Source of the DNA: Daphnia pulex
Lineage: Eukaryota; Arthropoda; Branchiopoda; Diplostraca; Daphniidae
Direction: 5' to 3'
DNA length: 64,000 bases
Assembly: GCF_021134715.1 (NCBI RefSeq)
Contig: NC_060023.1
Location: 3,286,001 to 3,350,000 of the forward strand
Positions 10,857 to 22,997 of the stretch are shown here, piece after piece. Each line of letters opens with the position of its first letter. Position 1 is the first letter of the stretch. The notes below the pieces were generated by a model, which had not been told where the DNA came from, did not search any database, and saw only the letters and a list, made by a program, of their open reading frames with translations. A program made the translations under genes and the position numbers.

Positions 10857-12060
10857 TTAAAATGTGCCCTTTCCGCATCCAGCGCACTTCCTCCTATTTC
10901 TCGACGCTACCACCGACGTCCGGTCCAATGTTGCAGCTTCCACCTTGGATATGATAATTATTTCACAAGACATTTTTAGACCAAATAAAAAAAATGATCA
11001 TTAAATTTTTGAAAAGAAAATCCAATTTTCCTTACGCGATTGAGACGATACTCTTTGTTGCGAATCTGCTCGAAACAGCGACTCATTTCGGCCTTAACAC
11101 CATCTAGAATTGGTTTTTTTGTTTCGCGTTCGTTTAGAAAATCAATGTTTCGTTTGTTATTCCTTTTTTGTGTGCGTGTGTGTGTCAATTTTCGGGGAAA
11201 AACGTTCGTAAATACCTGGAAGAGTCTCAGCATCTAGCGGCGGATTCAACAATTTCTTCTCAAGGATTTGTTGTTCGACTATCTTTTCAACTTGGGCCAA
11301 TTAAATGGAAACAAAAAAAGAGAAATATAAGGCACTAGGTTCCAGGAACTACTCATAAGTCTGCAAACACAGTCTGCACACACACACACACATGACTACA
11401 ATTAATAACAAAAAGTAAAAGTAAACGTTCCTTTTACCTTGTTTCTGGAGGTTATCGCACTTCTCTTCGGTTTTGGCAATGTGCTCCCGACTCACTTCCA
11501 AGTTGTTTTCCAGCACTTCCACTCGTTCCTCCAACAAATGAATAATGTGCCACAAAGCGTTGACGCCATCCTGTCAGATTGGATTATTATGAAAATTCAG
11601 AAATGACCCAAAGTGTGGGTTTCTCAATTAATTTAGTTTACATCGGACGTGGGATTGAGACGAATCTGACTGTTGGATCGCCGAGCTCCGTGAATGATTC
11701 GACGTTCTTCGTCTGCCAATTTGAGAAGTGATCCATATTTGCTGCTGTGATTTTTCGTGTTTCTAGAACGGCCAGTCACCTCGTGAACACGTTGACGGAG
11801 ACGGGACCACGGTGATTTCACAGTTTGGCTACTACTATTACCTTGATTGCAGCTAGAACTAGACACCTGCTTCCGAGAATTTCGTAACAGGTTTTGAGAC
11901 AAGTCAGAAATAGATATTTTCGTAAAAAATTAAGACTGCTAGGAACTTGGCACAGATAATTGCAGGTAAGAATTGAATAGGGAAATTGAATATGTCTTAC
12001 CGATTCCAGTGACGTCTGTGGGGTTATTAATACCGGGACTGGAGATTGATCACGTGCCAT
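10857..12060 (-). CDS. Coiled-coil protein of unknown function (six exons, 215 aa)
   Basis: Minus-strand exons: 12001-12060 (ATG at 12058-12060), 11642-11866, 11438-11570, 11216-11290, 11036-11103, 10857-10943 (TAA at 10857-10859). They sum to 648 nt with matching phases. The N-terminal third is Ser/Gln-rich, followed by a basic segment (SPWSRLRQRVHEVTGRSR). Residues about 100-185 are a strongly charged heptad-like coiled coil (HIIHLLEERVEVLENNLEVS, then EKCDNLQKQ and VEKIVEQQILEKKLL). The C-terminus ends RRKCAGCGKGTF, with a CxxC pair. I recognise no family. A structural or scaffolding role is a guess from the coiled coil. The short introns and consistent phases argue for a real gene. Confidence 0.7.
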
Positions 12061-12089
12061 CTCATTCAGTAGTGAAATCAAATCGAGTA

Positions 12090-14850
12090 GCAGTATAAAG
12101 TAGGGACAGCAACCGTATGGTTCACTTTCACTTGACGGAGTGTAACCACCGAATCAAATTGTCATCATCTTTGAAAGCGCTGTCCAAAAAATTCATCCTG
12201 ATTTCCTGGTATTATTCACATTTCATTTGTTTTTTTTCTTCTTCCAAAGGAGGTGGATCTACTGCCATCTATTGCATGGTATGACAAGCCAATTAAAAAA
12301 TTAGTACTTTTAAAATATTCAAGGAATTATTACCAACGGCAACCAAAATTTGTGAAGGTTCCAAACAAATTCTGCAGGTATGTGGGCTACTTTTTTTTTT
12401 AGCTTTTACGTGTAAAAAAGAGTTTTGAGAAAAGCAAAAGGTTTTTTAGTAGTAGCCAAAGTCCTTCACATAAGATTTGGGTTTAGAATTTTACGTTTTT
12501 AAAAATTCACTGTCTACTTGTTATACTTGCAAATTTGAGAGAAATCAGTCAGTCTGTGCCGGTCAAATTTCTTCTCCGGTTCAGTTTGAAATTAAACAAT
12601 TGCTACGTCACAGTCACAATTTAGAAAGAATTAAATGCGATGGACTGAAAGATGAATTTTACTTCAAGAGGCGTCAGCTTTACTATTGTTCCGCTGACGG
12701 TGAGGCGACGACGCAGAATCGCTCGTAGATCGAACAATCGAAATAATTCCGTGAAGCTAGAAATCTGAGAAAAAAAAAATAAAAATCGAAGCTCATCCAA
12801 ATTAGCTACGTTTACATAATGCTCCAGCATTTCTATTGATCTCCTTGCTTGCCCTTTTTTTTTATTTAAAAAAATTTGTCAAAGAGAACTTGGTTGTTTT
12901 TTAACGTATTACTGCTCACTATCAAATTCAAATCTGAAAATTGTTAAAGGTTTACAATTTTTTGCGCTTTTCCCGTTAATCCGCATATTATTATTATTTT
13001 TTTTACATTATGGCGGCAGTAAGCTGCTTAGAGTTTTTAATAATGGAATTATTAACGAAAAGCGCTAACACTTAGTGATTTTTTCTGGTAACAATAATGT
13101 AGTTTTGGATGCATTATTAAACAGCAATTAATAATAGTAGTTCAATTTAAAAAGTGATTAGATTCAAGCGATTAAGTTAGCGAATACATTTCGTAGAAAG
13201 CGGTAGTAGTGGCCTCGCGTCATCAAGTCAGAGATGGTTCAGTTCATTAAGCTGTTTCAGATACTCTTTGTAGTGTTTTTAATAATTATGCTCATGAATT
13301 CGGCTGTCGGGAGAAATGACTGGAAATAAACGAATGAAGATGAACTTGTCTGTGATTGGTGTTGGTCGATCATGGATTATTTATTAGCGACCTCAGTTAT
13401 TCTGTCTAGTGTTCAACCTGCTGGGAATCTCGCTGATGAGAATCTTGACGCATTTACTTTTTAATTTTTTTTGTTGGAACTTCAACATAGTTGTCTCCAG
13501 GACTATTCGGTGTGTATCAAATTGCGAAGTTTATTTTATTCACAGATAAAAAAGAAAACGCACAGATTCTTCACAGGAAGAATAACAAAAATTCCTCGTT
13601 TTGACTCGAGTGAAGTTTTTGGGCCTTGTGAATAGCAAACATCTATGGAAGCTATATTGAAGAGTTACAGAAGATATATGTGACTTGATAAAGGCCTCTA
13701 ATGCAGCCATTAGCAGAAGAATGAACTTGATTATAACAAATTCCGGTGCGCAATATTGAGCGTAGTAGCGCAGTGGTGATTGTAAATAATTTAGTAAAAA
13801 AAGGATAACAAAAAGATTGTAGCCCGTCTGCGGCTATACATAGTACTGTCTTTTCTAACGACTAGGTCGCGTCAGTCACGTCACGCATCGACTTTTTCAG
13901 ACAATTTTTTTTAAATATCTTCCCTAGATGGCGAAGTCGTCGAACTAATACTGCTGTTCATTTAAAAAAAAATGAGCCTGAAAAAAACTACGATTAAGTC
14001 TCCGAATTTAAGTAAATGCGCGATAGTCTTTAATATTTAGTAAATTTTTCTATACGAGTCTTGTAAAGAAATTTTTTAAATGATTAATTTGATTGATAAT
14101 TATACGCATTTCACAAAGCTTTCCTAATTAAAATGCTGCAATGCCGCTAATGTGAGAAAATCGATACATGAATTTTCTACCAGTTGTCTAACACTCTACA
14201 GCACTTTGGCATATCTGATAAATTGACTAAGAAATTGCGATAAACTAAAGATGTCAAATTTACGTAACACTTTCGCTTTTTGCTTGTTTTTTAAATTTTA
14301 TTCGATCATTTTACTATCTAATATTGTAGAAATATTTCAAAACAGGAAGCGCATTTCTGCGATTAAATTTTTTGGAATTCCGCATTTACAAGTACATATC
14401 GCAAAGAAAAGATTATTAAAATAACTATTTTTATTTTTTGAGGGGGGTCCAGCCGAACCGGGTCCCTGCTGCCACAGCCCATATCTGCTTGATGACCTGC
14501 TGGTTGAACTGTTTTCATGTTGGGCCAAAGGGCATTAACCGGAAAACTTGATCCTCCCCTCTTGTACTTTGTTCATTTTCTTTTGGACATACTTCATCTA
14601 CTTGCATTTACTTCTTTGTTGGCAAATTCTAACGTGCTGTTTGGGGCTTTGTTTAGAGAACTAATAGCGAGCCGCTCGTTGACTTCTCGAGTTCTCTCTT
14701 TTAGTTACAGTTATACTTCTACATATTACGTAAGTAGCAAGTCTAGTCTGAATCTGAAGGAATTCAAAGAATGTGTACAACTAATCGTGTCCATTCATCT
14801 GTTTAACAGCATCCTCCATTTCGTGTATCATTGTCAGTTTATTGAAACGC
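12090..14850. other. AT-rich intergenic stretch
   Basis: The DNA between the coiled-coil gene and the SLC37-like gene has many poly-A/T runs. The only item with any coding appeal is a short secretory-type ORF at 13,234-13,329, listed separately. An open frame at 12,477-12,728 shows no recognisable domain, and neither codon use nor splice signals support it. Confidence 0.6.
13234..13329 (+). CDS. Possible 31-aa secreted micropeptide or signal-peptide exon
   Basis: The ATG at 13,234 opens a short frame whose first 24 residues look like a classic signal peptide. A Lys follows a short N-region, then comes a run of Phe/Leu/Ile/Val, then a small-residue SAVG cleavage-like site. It ends after RNDWK at TAA 13,327-13,329. 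It could be a micropeptide or the first exon of a secreted protein whose other exons are not recognisable. The support is composition alone. Confidence 0.25.
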   Translation: MVQFIKLFQILFVVFLIIMLMNSAVGRNDWK

Positions 14851-14853
14851 GAC

Positions 14854-17800
14854 ATGTTTTTCGAAAAAGTTTACGACGTCCCCATTGGGATCCGTTTATT
14901 AGAGAAAATTCCCTCGTTAAGGAAACTTTCTTACGACTGGAAACATCGCTGGTAATTACAATCTAATCAAATTTAAACTAGTTATCAAAATGGAAAAAAA
15001 AACACATAATATTTAAGATGTCATGAAATTTAAGATATCATCAAAATGGGAAAAAAAACACATCATTATATCGTTAATCATCGTGACATAATTTATTTTT
15101 TCTAAGAAAAGGCACAAATTCAACATTTTATTTCTGACGTTCCTGTCTTACGCCAGCTACCACATCGCTCGTAAGCCAACTAGTGTCGTTAAAAATGTCC
15201 TCAAACAGAACTGCACCGGATTACAACCACATTTATCCGAGTTAAACATCAGTGGCATTGAAGATAGCTGGTGTAGCTGGCATCCATTTGGTTAGTAATC
15301 CCATATAACATTTTTCTACGTTCTCAATTGCAGCAAACAATCTTATTATTCCGATTTTTGTCTATTCCCGCAATGGATTGTGCACATCAGATGGAGACAA
15401 TGCGGACACTCTTCTGGGAGCTTTGGATTCGGCTTCGCTATTTTCATATGCTTTCGGGATGTATGCTATGTAAGTATACGTCTTCAGTTTAAATTCAGTT
15501 ATTTAACAACCCCAAATTAGTGATAAAGAGTAAATCTCAATCTGGCCGTATGAATCAACACGGATTATAAAATGTATATACTAACGGCAGACGTTAAATG
15601 TTACAGGGGCTTGCTTGGTGAACGTATCAACACCCGATACTTTCTTTCCGTCGGAATGATGCTTTCAGGATTTTTTGCCTTTCTTATGGGTTTGGCCTAT
15701 TGGGCTAACATTCACTCATTAACCTACTTCCTCTCCGTTCAGGTGTGTGGTAGTAATTGACTGTAATTTATTTTTAGATTGGTGAGATTGCGACATTTTT
15801 TAAAAATTTCAGATTTAAACCCCACTTATTCGGGAGTTCAATCAAATTTTAATTCAATTGTAGTTTGTTTTTATATATACTGTATTTTTTAATCTTATTT
15901 TATTGGCGTAGATTTTAGCTGGTTTATTCCAGTCCACTGGTTGGCCTGGGTGCGTCGCAGTCGTGGGTAATTGGTTTGGTAAAAGCAAAAGAGGTAATAA
16001 TAATGCAATTATTCGTAATAATAAGGAATAGAAATATTGCGTTTTTTTTTAGCTTGAATTAATTAGGTCTATGTATAGCCTACTTGAGAAATTTGAAAAA
16101 TTGATGCCCACTAAAAAATTCTACAAACAGGGCTTATAATGGGAATTTGGCGTTCTCATCACAGCATCGGTAACATAGTGGGTTCCCTCATTGCTGGAGC
16201 ATTTGTCGAGGATTCGTGGGGTCTATCATTTGCTGTTCCCTCTGCCATCATTTTTGGACTTGGATTGCTTCTCTATTTCTTTCTGGTTCCTGATCCACGA
16301 GCTGTGGGGTGCCCTGTTCCAGAACACGGTAGCGATATGTCGGTGAGGATTTTATTCATCATTAATAGTTTAATTGAAATATATTTAATTGCCGAATTAA
16401 TCAGAGGATTTTATACTGTTAAAAGAAAGAGAGTCCACTTGGTGACAGCAATTTGTCAAAAGACGAAAATCACAGAAATAATGGTGTGGATTTAACTATG
16501 GTTAATTTCGAACTACGTGAACGTTTCGAGCAGACACAGGAAATTAAACCCGATGGCAAAGAAGAAGCCATCAGTTTCTGGCGAGCCGTTAAAATTCCAG
16601 TAATGTCTTCCTTCTCATGTCTGTCAATCACATAGATAGAAGATGACTGTTAAGTATTTTTTAAAAATTATTGTTCATAATTTTACAGGGCGTCGTTGAA
16701 TATTCCTTCAGTCTTTTCTTCACAAAGTGTATTAATTATACATTTCTTTATTGGCTGCCTCGTTATTTAAAGGATTCAAGTAAGTTTTTTTTAATTTTAA
16801 ATTTGTAAGTAACGAAATAATATTAATAAGAGTCTTTGAAAAACCGAATTGGGCTGCTATTAGTCTATAAGAGTTATTGTTAGAATGTTAAATTCAATTA
16901 GCGATTTTTCATGGTGAGGTTGCGTGAGATGGTTTGGCCGAACGTTTACGACTACAGGCTTCTCAAGCTTTTGACATAGACTAGATGTAAGTTCAGTGCA
17001 AAAAGCAATAAATTAAATTTTAGAAGCTAGAGACTGTTTTTAAATGTTTCAAATTCCATTTCTGTTGCTTATTAAATTTCGAATGTCAAATGCGGTTCAA
17101 TATTCAAAGGTGATACGATGGGCAGTCAACAAGCGGCCGATTTGTCAACGTTGTTTGATATTGGCGGAATATTCGGTGGAATCTTAGCCGGTCTTTTGAG
17201 CGACTTGACTGGCATGAGCGCTTTTACATGCGCTGGTTATTTTATTCTCACCATACCTTCGGTAATAATTTTTAAATAACATTCACGATTATTTCATTAC
17301 AATGGTTTCAAAAATAATAATATTTATATAATTTTTTTAATTACACAGTTGTTCATTTACCGGGCATTTGGATCCATGAGTGGAGGCTTTAATATGTCTT
17401 TATTGTTTCTTGTGGGCTTTCTGGCAAATGGTCCTTACGCTTTGATCACTACAGCTGTGTGTGCTGATTTAGGTACTCATCCTAAGTTGAAAGGCTCAAC
17501 ACGCGCCTTAGCTACGGTAATAAAGATTTATTGACTTCGACTAAAGTTCATTTCATTGTGTGATGCATTGGTTCCCAGGTTACGGCCATCATTGACGGCA
17601 CAGGTTCCATAGGTGAGCTAAAACCTATTTACAAAGTTTACGTTTTTGTTATCGTATAAAGAAAATTAAGAGTTGATAGTTAAAGCGCATCAGGTATTGC
17701 CATTTGATTTTTGCCGAGATTTATCAATACGCTACCTCACTTACCAATTCGAATTACCGCGAAAAACTAGGGATTCCGAAATTAATTTATTGTTATTTTT

Positions 17801-18136
17801 CAATGCTTTTAATTACAATTTCTTGTCATATTTTATCACAAGGTGCGGCCGTCGGTCCGCTGCTCGTGGGACCCTTGTCCACTTTAGGATGGGATTACGT
17901 ATTCTACGTTTTGATGATAGCAAGCGCCATGGGGTTGCTGGTAAGAATATTTAGAACTCATGAGTTAAACTTGATTAATATAATTTATTTTACGAAGATT
18001 CCTTGTCATTATAATGAGGGGGAAAAAACGAGAAAGTGGGAATTGTAATATATATATTCATATTTTTTCATTATTACAGTTATTGACGCGCTTGATGATC
18101 AACGAAGTCAAGGGGAAGTGCCGCAAATATGATTAA
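14854..18136 (+). CDS. SLC37-like sugar-phosphate/phosphate antiporter (MFS), 13 exons, 538 aa
   Basis: Exons: 14854-14951, 15112-15290, 15334-15469, 15607-15742, 15912-15993, 16131-16342, 16426-16599, 16689-16779, 17110-17261, 17349-17516, 17579-17612, 17843-17940, 18080-18136; the phases agree. Family hallmarks are present: SYASYHIARKPTSVVK in the first helix pair, then GERINTRYFLSVGMMLSG, the STGWPG segment, and KRGLIMGIWRSHHSIGNIVGS between helices 4 and 5. A hydrophilic central loop (about 282-335) and GTGSIGAAVGPLL near the end follow. SLC37 proteins exchange glucose-6-phosphate or related sugar phosphates for phosphate, mostly in the ER membrane. Which paralogue (A1/A2 versus A3 or A4) is not settled here. 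The ATG at 14,854 gives a hydrophilic N-terminus before the first helix. All introns are short. Confidence 0.92.
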
Positions 18137-18183
18137 ACGCCTTGATTATTTTATAGTCCATAATGATATTCCACAGGATATTC

Positions 18184-18189
18184 AATAAA
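18184..18189 (+). promoter_or_regulatory. Polyadenylation signal of the SLC37-like gene
   Basis: AATAAA, 47 nt after the TAA at 18,134-18,136, in a short AT-rich trailer. It fits a very short 3' UTR. Confidence 0.6.
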
Positions 18190-18434
18190 AAACTGTCAGT
18201 TTAATTTTTTTTCAAGAGTATTTAATAAGGTACCATTATTACTAGGTTATATTTATGGTTATCGGTGATAGAGTGCTTCGAAGTAGCCATAAAATAGAAA
18301 GTGAACTAAGAACAAGATGTTCTTACCGATTAAGGCCAAACGGTTCCAAACATCTTAACGAGCTCTTTTATCGATGTTTAAAAAAAAATAGTTTGAATGA
18401 GATTCTACATGGCTATCTATTTTCACCCATGGCG

Positions 18435-18570
18435 AGGTGTGCAAACGGTCTCGAAAGGGATTTAAAAAATTTAAACTTTTATTTCCTAAAGTGATCGGCA
18501 AGATTTGAACCAAGGGACCACATGATGGGCATATTCTAGTTCAGTTCGCTACTGACTGAGGTACTGTTCT
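18435..18570 (-). mobile_element. tRNA-derived SINE, copy 1 (reverse)
   Basis: Read on the minus strand, a tRNA-like head has an A-box-like TACCTCAGTCAGTAGCG and a B-box GGTTCAAATC about 45 nt later. A body with GCCGAT, TTTAGGAAA and AAAAGTTTAAATTTT follows. The copy at 19,395-19,520 has the same order of blocks on the opposite strand, at roughly three-quarters identity by eye. Shared non-tRNA body sequence makes this a SINE rather than a tRNA gene. Confidence 0.7.
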
Positions 18571-18589
18571 TTATATTTCAAATGTACGC

Positions 18590-19300
18590 CTGGTTTTTAA
18601 TCGGTATAAAAACCGTCCCTTCCGTACCGTACAAACAGTCCGGAAAAAAGACGGTTTTTATCCTTCTAATTGAAACCCTTAAAAACTAAGGGCCCCTATC
18701 GTGCCGGGAAAAATAGGACGGAAAAAGACGGCTTTTGTCCTTCCAATCCGTTTGGCCCAAAGCAGTCTAAAACTGGTCTCGTTTCCGTGTTTTGGGTTTA
18801 TGTGAACAATGACACAAAGACACGAAATGCGCGAAAATTCTAAGTCCAAATTCTATCTTAACAATCCGTTTTTCAAACTTCTACTGATATGCAACAGGAG
18901 TTGGGCGAATGGTTAGAGTGTCGGACTAGTAAATCGAATATGAGTAGCAATCGCGATTAAACCGCAGAGCGTAGAGATCTTATATAATTGAAATTCGGCT
19001 TAAGAAAGTACGATTTAAGTGATTTAACCATAATTTTATTTTTAAATAATAATAAAAAAAATTTTAGCATGTTTTAGCCTTTAGGCTAAATTTAAACAAA
19101 AACTTGATTAATTTTGTTTGAAGTCCAAAAAACCGGCTTTGGCCCGTTTTAAACCCCGAAAAAACGGACATGTTTCCCAGTTTGGTCCTCATAAAACCAC
19201 CCAGAAAGACGTCTTTTAAACGGTACCGTCGGTCCCGATCACTGGGAAAAAAGACGTCTAAAAGACGGAATGGTGCTGTCTGGGATCAGAGTAATTAAAT
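18590..19300. repeat. Motif-rich repeat segment between the two SINE copies
   Basis: AAAGACG, GACGG and CCGTCC strings recur many times, for example GGAAAAAAGACGG, GGAAAAAGACGG and GGGAAAAAAGACG. They are interspersed with CGGTACCGT-like palindromes. The segment looks like a decayed repetitive element of unknown class. A degenerate tRNA-like head (GGGCGAATGGTTAGAGTGTC) lies at about 18,904-18,965 with a poor B-box. Confidence 0.4.
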
Positions 19301-19394
19301 TAAGCTAGAATTGTCGAAACCGTTAGTGTGAGACTGAAAAATGTTCTAAGTCCATACCCTTAGTGATTGATTTCTAGTCTGATACATTTAGAAT

Positions 19395-19520
19395 GATATA
19401 AGGAACCATAGCTCAGCCAGTAGCGTACTGAGATAGAAGCTTCTCATCATGTGGACATATGGTTCAAATCAAATCAAGCCGATGAATTTAGGAAAAAAAA
19501 GTTTAAATTTTGTTTCCTAA
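19395..19520 (+). mobile_element. tRNA-derived SINE, copy 2 (forward)
   Basis: A tRNA-like head has A-box TAGCTCAGCCAGTAGCG and B-box GGTTCAAATC. The body contains GCCGAT, TTTAGGAAA and AAAAGTTTAAATTTT, then a T/C-rich end. It is inverted relative to copy 1 with the same block order. No functional tRNA is expected because the acceptor-stem halves do not pair well. Confidence 0.7.
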
Positions 19521-20109
19521 CAACTAACTGGTGGGTGGTGATGTTGGGTGGTGGGAATGGGTGGTGGGCGAGTGGTGGGAATGAATATTAGGCGAGAGGA
19601 GGTGGGTGATGAGGTAGAAAGGAAGAGTTAGAGTTAGGGTGACTATTCGGTACTCGCGCCCTTTTTTTCCCGATACAACAACTTAAGTGTTCAAATAATT
19701 CTTTTAGTAGATTTGCACTTAAGCCTTTACCCGTTTTTAAGTAGCAAACTGCCACCGTGCAGACGTAATCTGTAGTCAACTGGGTCGCGTCTCTGAAGTA
19801 CTTGTCCAGGCTGTGCTGAAAATCGATGTTTAATTGGCTGGCGAGGGTGGCACTGCTGTTGGACTTGCCAACACTACCGCTACTCCTTGGTATAGAATAG
19901 ACATTGGAAATAAATTCGAGTTCCTGAAACGATAAAGGCAAGACTTTTCAAATGAATCCGAGGAAGGATTTTAAATTATACAATTCAAAATTGCCTTTTG
20001 ATTGGGTTAATTAAAATATTTGACCGAATAAATAATAAACATCAAACAAAAGTAATTTCAATTGAAGCAAAAATGTAATGAAGAAAGAAAGGAAAATTGT
20101 CGATTTGAT

Positions 20110-22650
20110 TCGTGTCAGTGTCACTTACCGGAAAGATGTCGAGTCAGGATGTCATCGCCTGCATTTCTGGGTCGGCCCGTTTCTTCACCACCGTTGATGC
20201 GGTCCAAGGCTACCATCAAATTGAACCTAACCCCCGACAGTCAACCCCTGACTACCTTTATCACACCATGGGGCCGATGTATGTTTTTACGCGGTACTAT
20301 GGGCCTGAGTGCTACGGGTGACGAATATTGTAGGCGGGGCGACGAGGCGTTTGGTGATCTACCGAATACGGTGAAAGTAGTGGACGAGGTTCTGCAGTTC
20401 GACGATGACTTTGCTAGTAATGTAGAGGGGACCCGCCGTTTACTACAGCGCTATCGTGAAGCTAATATCACCCTCGGTCTTGATAAATTTGTTTTTCCAG
20501 CGGCCGAAGTCCGGTGGGCCGGTTACATCGTTGGCGAAAACGGAATCTCGACGGATCCGGCAAAGTTGGACGCCATCTCTCAATTCCCAGCGCCCACTAA
20601 TATCACTGAGCTGAGACGTTTCATGGGAATGGTGGAAGAACTATCGGATTTTTCTTCAATTATAAGCAAAGCGGCGACATCTCTTCGCCAGTTGTTGAGC
20701 TTATCACATGATTTCGTTTGGACGTCCGACCACGACTTGGCTTTCAACCATGTGAAAGAAGCTCTCACTTCGCCTCCTATTTTGAAGCAATTCGACCCAA
20801 ATTTAGAAACAGCTCTTCACACTGACGCTTCGCGCCAAAATGGCCTTGGATATGCGCTCCTTCAACATCACCCGGAGGGATGGCGGTTGGTGCAATGCCG
20901 ATCCCGTTTCGTATCGGACGCGGAATCACGACACGTGATGGTAGAACTGGAGATGAATAGCGTTGTATGGGCGCTCAAAGCATGCCGTTTATTTCTCATC
21001 GGCCTCCAAAACTTCACGGTAGTTGTCGACCATCAAGCTCTGGTCCCTATTCTCAATAAGTTTACCCTAGACGCCGTCAAAAATCCTCGTCTCCAACGTA
21101 TGAAAGAGCGGATCTCCCATTTCAATTTTGAGGCGGTATGGAAGAAAGGAAGTGAGCATGCCATACCAGACGCTCTTTCTCGTGCCCCAGTTTCCACCCC
21201 AACTCCAGGTGACATTGCGGACGATTTCTGCATCCACCATCACATCCAGAAAATTATTCGTATCTGTGCCACTGATCTTAACGGGGACGATACAGCGAAT
21301 CCAACGGCGTCACCAGACTCTGTACTGGAGGAATTGCGCAGAGTTGCCTCCCTCGACGCCAATTATCTACGCTTACTATTGCTGATCGACGACGGATTCC
21401 CCACCGACAGCCGAAGCCTGGAGATGTTCACCCGACAATTTTGGAAGATCCGAGAAAATTTAGTTGTAGACGACGTCCTCATACTTTTTGGCCATCGCCT
21501 TGTCATCCCAATGGCCGCGAGGAAAGATGTACGCCAAAAATTAACACAGCCCACCAGGGAATCAACGGTACTAAGCGCCGGGCTCTCCAGACGGTTTACT
21601 GATCAGGCATCAATAACGACATTCAGTCCGACTGCGAATCTTGTATTCCTTGCCAACGAGCGGCTGCCAGTCTACTACAGGAACCTATGAAATTGCATCC
21701 GCCACCGTCACGCATTTTCGAGGAGGTATCCGCGGATTTATTCAGACACGGCGGCTATCATTTCCTGGCGTACGACGACCGTCTCTCGGGACGGTGACAG
21801 CATGGCGAAAGGACCCGACGTCGCATGATCTCATCAAAACGATTGCCCGTGAATTTCTTAATCTTGGTGTTCCGGTAAAATTCCACTCTGATGGGGGAAC
21901 CAAATTTGATTCCCGCGAGTTTCGCTCTTTTTTACAGCGCTGGGGCGTGTCATTCGTACCTTCAACCCCGCACTACCCACAGAGCAACGGCCTCGCTGAA
22001 TCTGCAGTCAAATCCATGAGAAAATTGGTCATCCGGACGGTCCCTAACGGTGATTTGGACAAGGAGGTGTTTCTCCAGGCACTGGTGGAGTGGCGCAACA
22101 CTCCGAGACATCACGGCGCATCACTGGCCCAAATTGTGTTCGGACACCCCATCCACTCCCTGGTGCCTGCCCATCATCGTTCCTTCTCGGCTGAATGGCA
22201 ACAATCCATGGCAGATTGGGACACACGAGAAGCCATAGCAACAGATTGCGCAGCCCAACGCTATAATGAATGCGCTCATTCTTACCCCCCCCCCCCCCCC
22301 TCCGCATTGGCACACCCGTTCGTGTCCAGGTCACGGACACGGGCTTATGGGACCAGATCGGAATCGTCGTCGGAATCGGAGATCGCCGGGATTACCGGAT
22401 CAAGAAACCCAGCGGACGAGTACTATGGAGTAATCGACGTTTCCTTCGCACCGACCACACCCAAGAGGCCTGTCATCGCATCTTCCGGTCACTCTTCCAT
22501 CGATTTCAGCGTCAGACGTTATCGCAACCACCACTGGAACGAACCCGCCTTCTCCACCCACCACGTCGATCGACGTGAATGCGGAAGCCTCCGCGATGTT
22601 TTGACGACTAGAAGTAGAAGACCCCAATCTGCTCTCTGTATTTGATTTTC
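20110..22650 (+). mobile_element. Ty3/gypsy-type retrotransposon pol remnant (RT, RNase H, integrase)
   Basis: The remnant starts within reverse transcriptase (FFTTVDAVQGYHQI, about 20,185). It continues through the RT thumb (FRRFMGM-like region near 20,610), an RNase H with conserved acidic positions (HTDAS near 20,820; VELEMNS; VVDHQAL), and an integrase zinc-binding region. The integrase core has a DDE-type set (D near 21,775; HSDGG near 21,887; E in LAESAV near 21,998). It is inactive: RT shifts frame near 20,230-20,250, a TGA lies at 21,600-21,602 between the zinc-binding region and the core, and one catalytic RT Asp is replaced by Glu. The gag gene and the start of pol are absent. No intact LTR pair or envelope gene is seen. 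Confidence 0.85.
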
Positions 22651-22997
22651 TATTTTACTTGCTAATATTTTTCCGTTGAACGGATATCCCCCCCCATTAT
22701 CTGTATCTTTTTGTCTTTATCCGTCTGTTTTCAAGCTCTCTCTGTTGTATGCTCGAGCTTAAGGGTTGGGTAGCCATCAGGTATGGCATCGATGCCAATG
22801 TCTCCCCCTACGAAGGTCAGTCGTCTTGAGTCCGGGCTACACAATAGACCAGACAGTCTTTGCTCTGCCCTCGTCTATGTGATTCTTGTGCCAAATTTAA
22901 ATACATTCAATTCAGACCAAACACACAGTAAATTTTTCCCTTCAAAATGTGAAAGTGAAGTACTAAGATCAGATATTTGGGATGGCCAGGTTACTTG

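Noticed and set aside
14517..14966. 149-codon plus-strand ORF before the transporter
   Set aside because: Its end overlaps the true first exon of the SLC37-like gene in another frame, and the rest has no recognisable domain.
19588..19941. 117-codon minus-strand ORF upstream of the gypsy remnant
   Set aside because: The C-terminal half is partly low complexity, and the N-terminal half shows no family. Perhaps an exon, but not supportable.
22270..22578. ORFs overlapping the integrase C-terminal region in other frames
   Set aside because: They arise from a C homopolymer near 22,286-22,300 and are shadows or frameshift products of the element.
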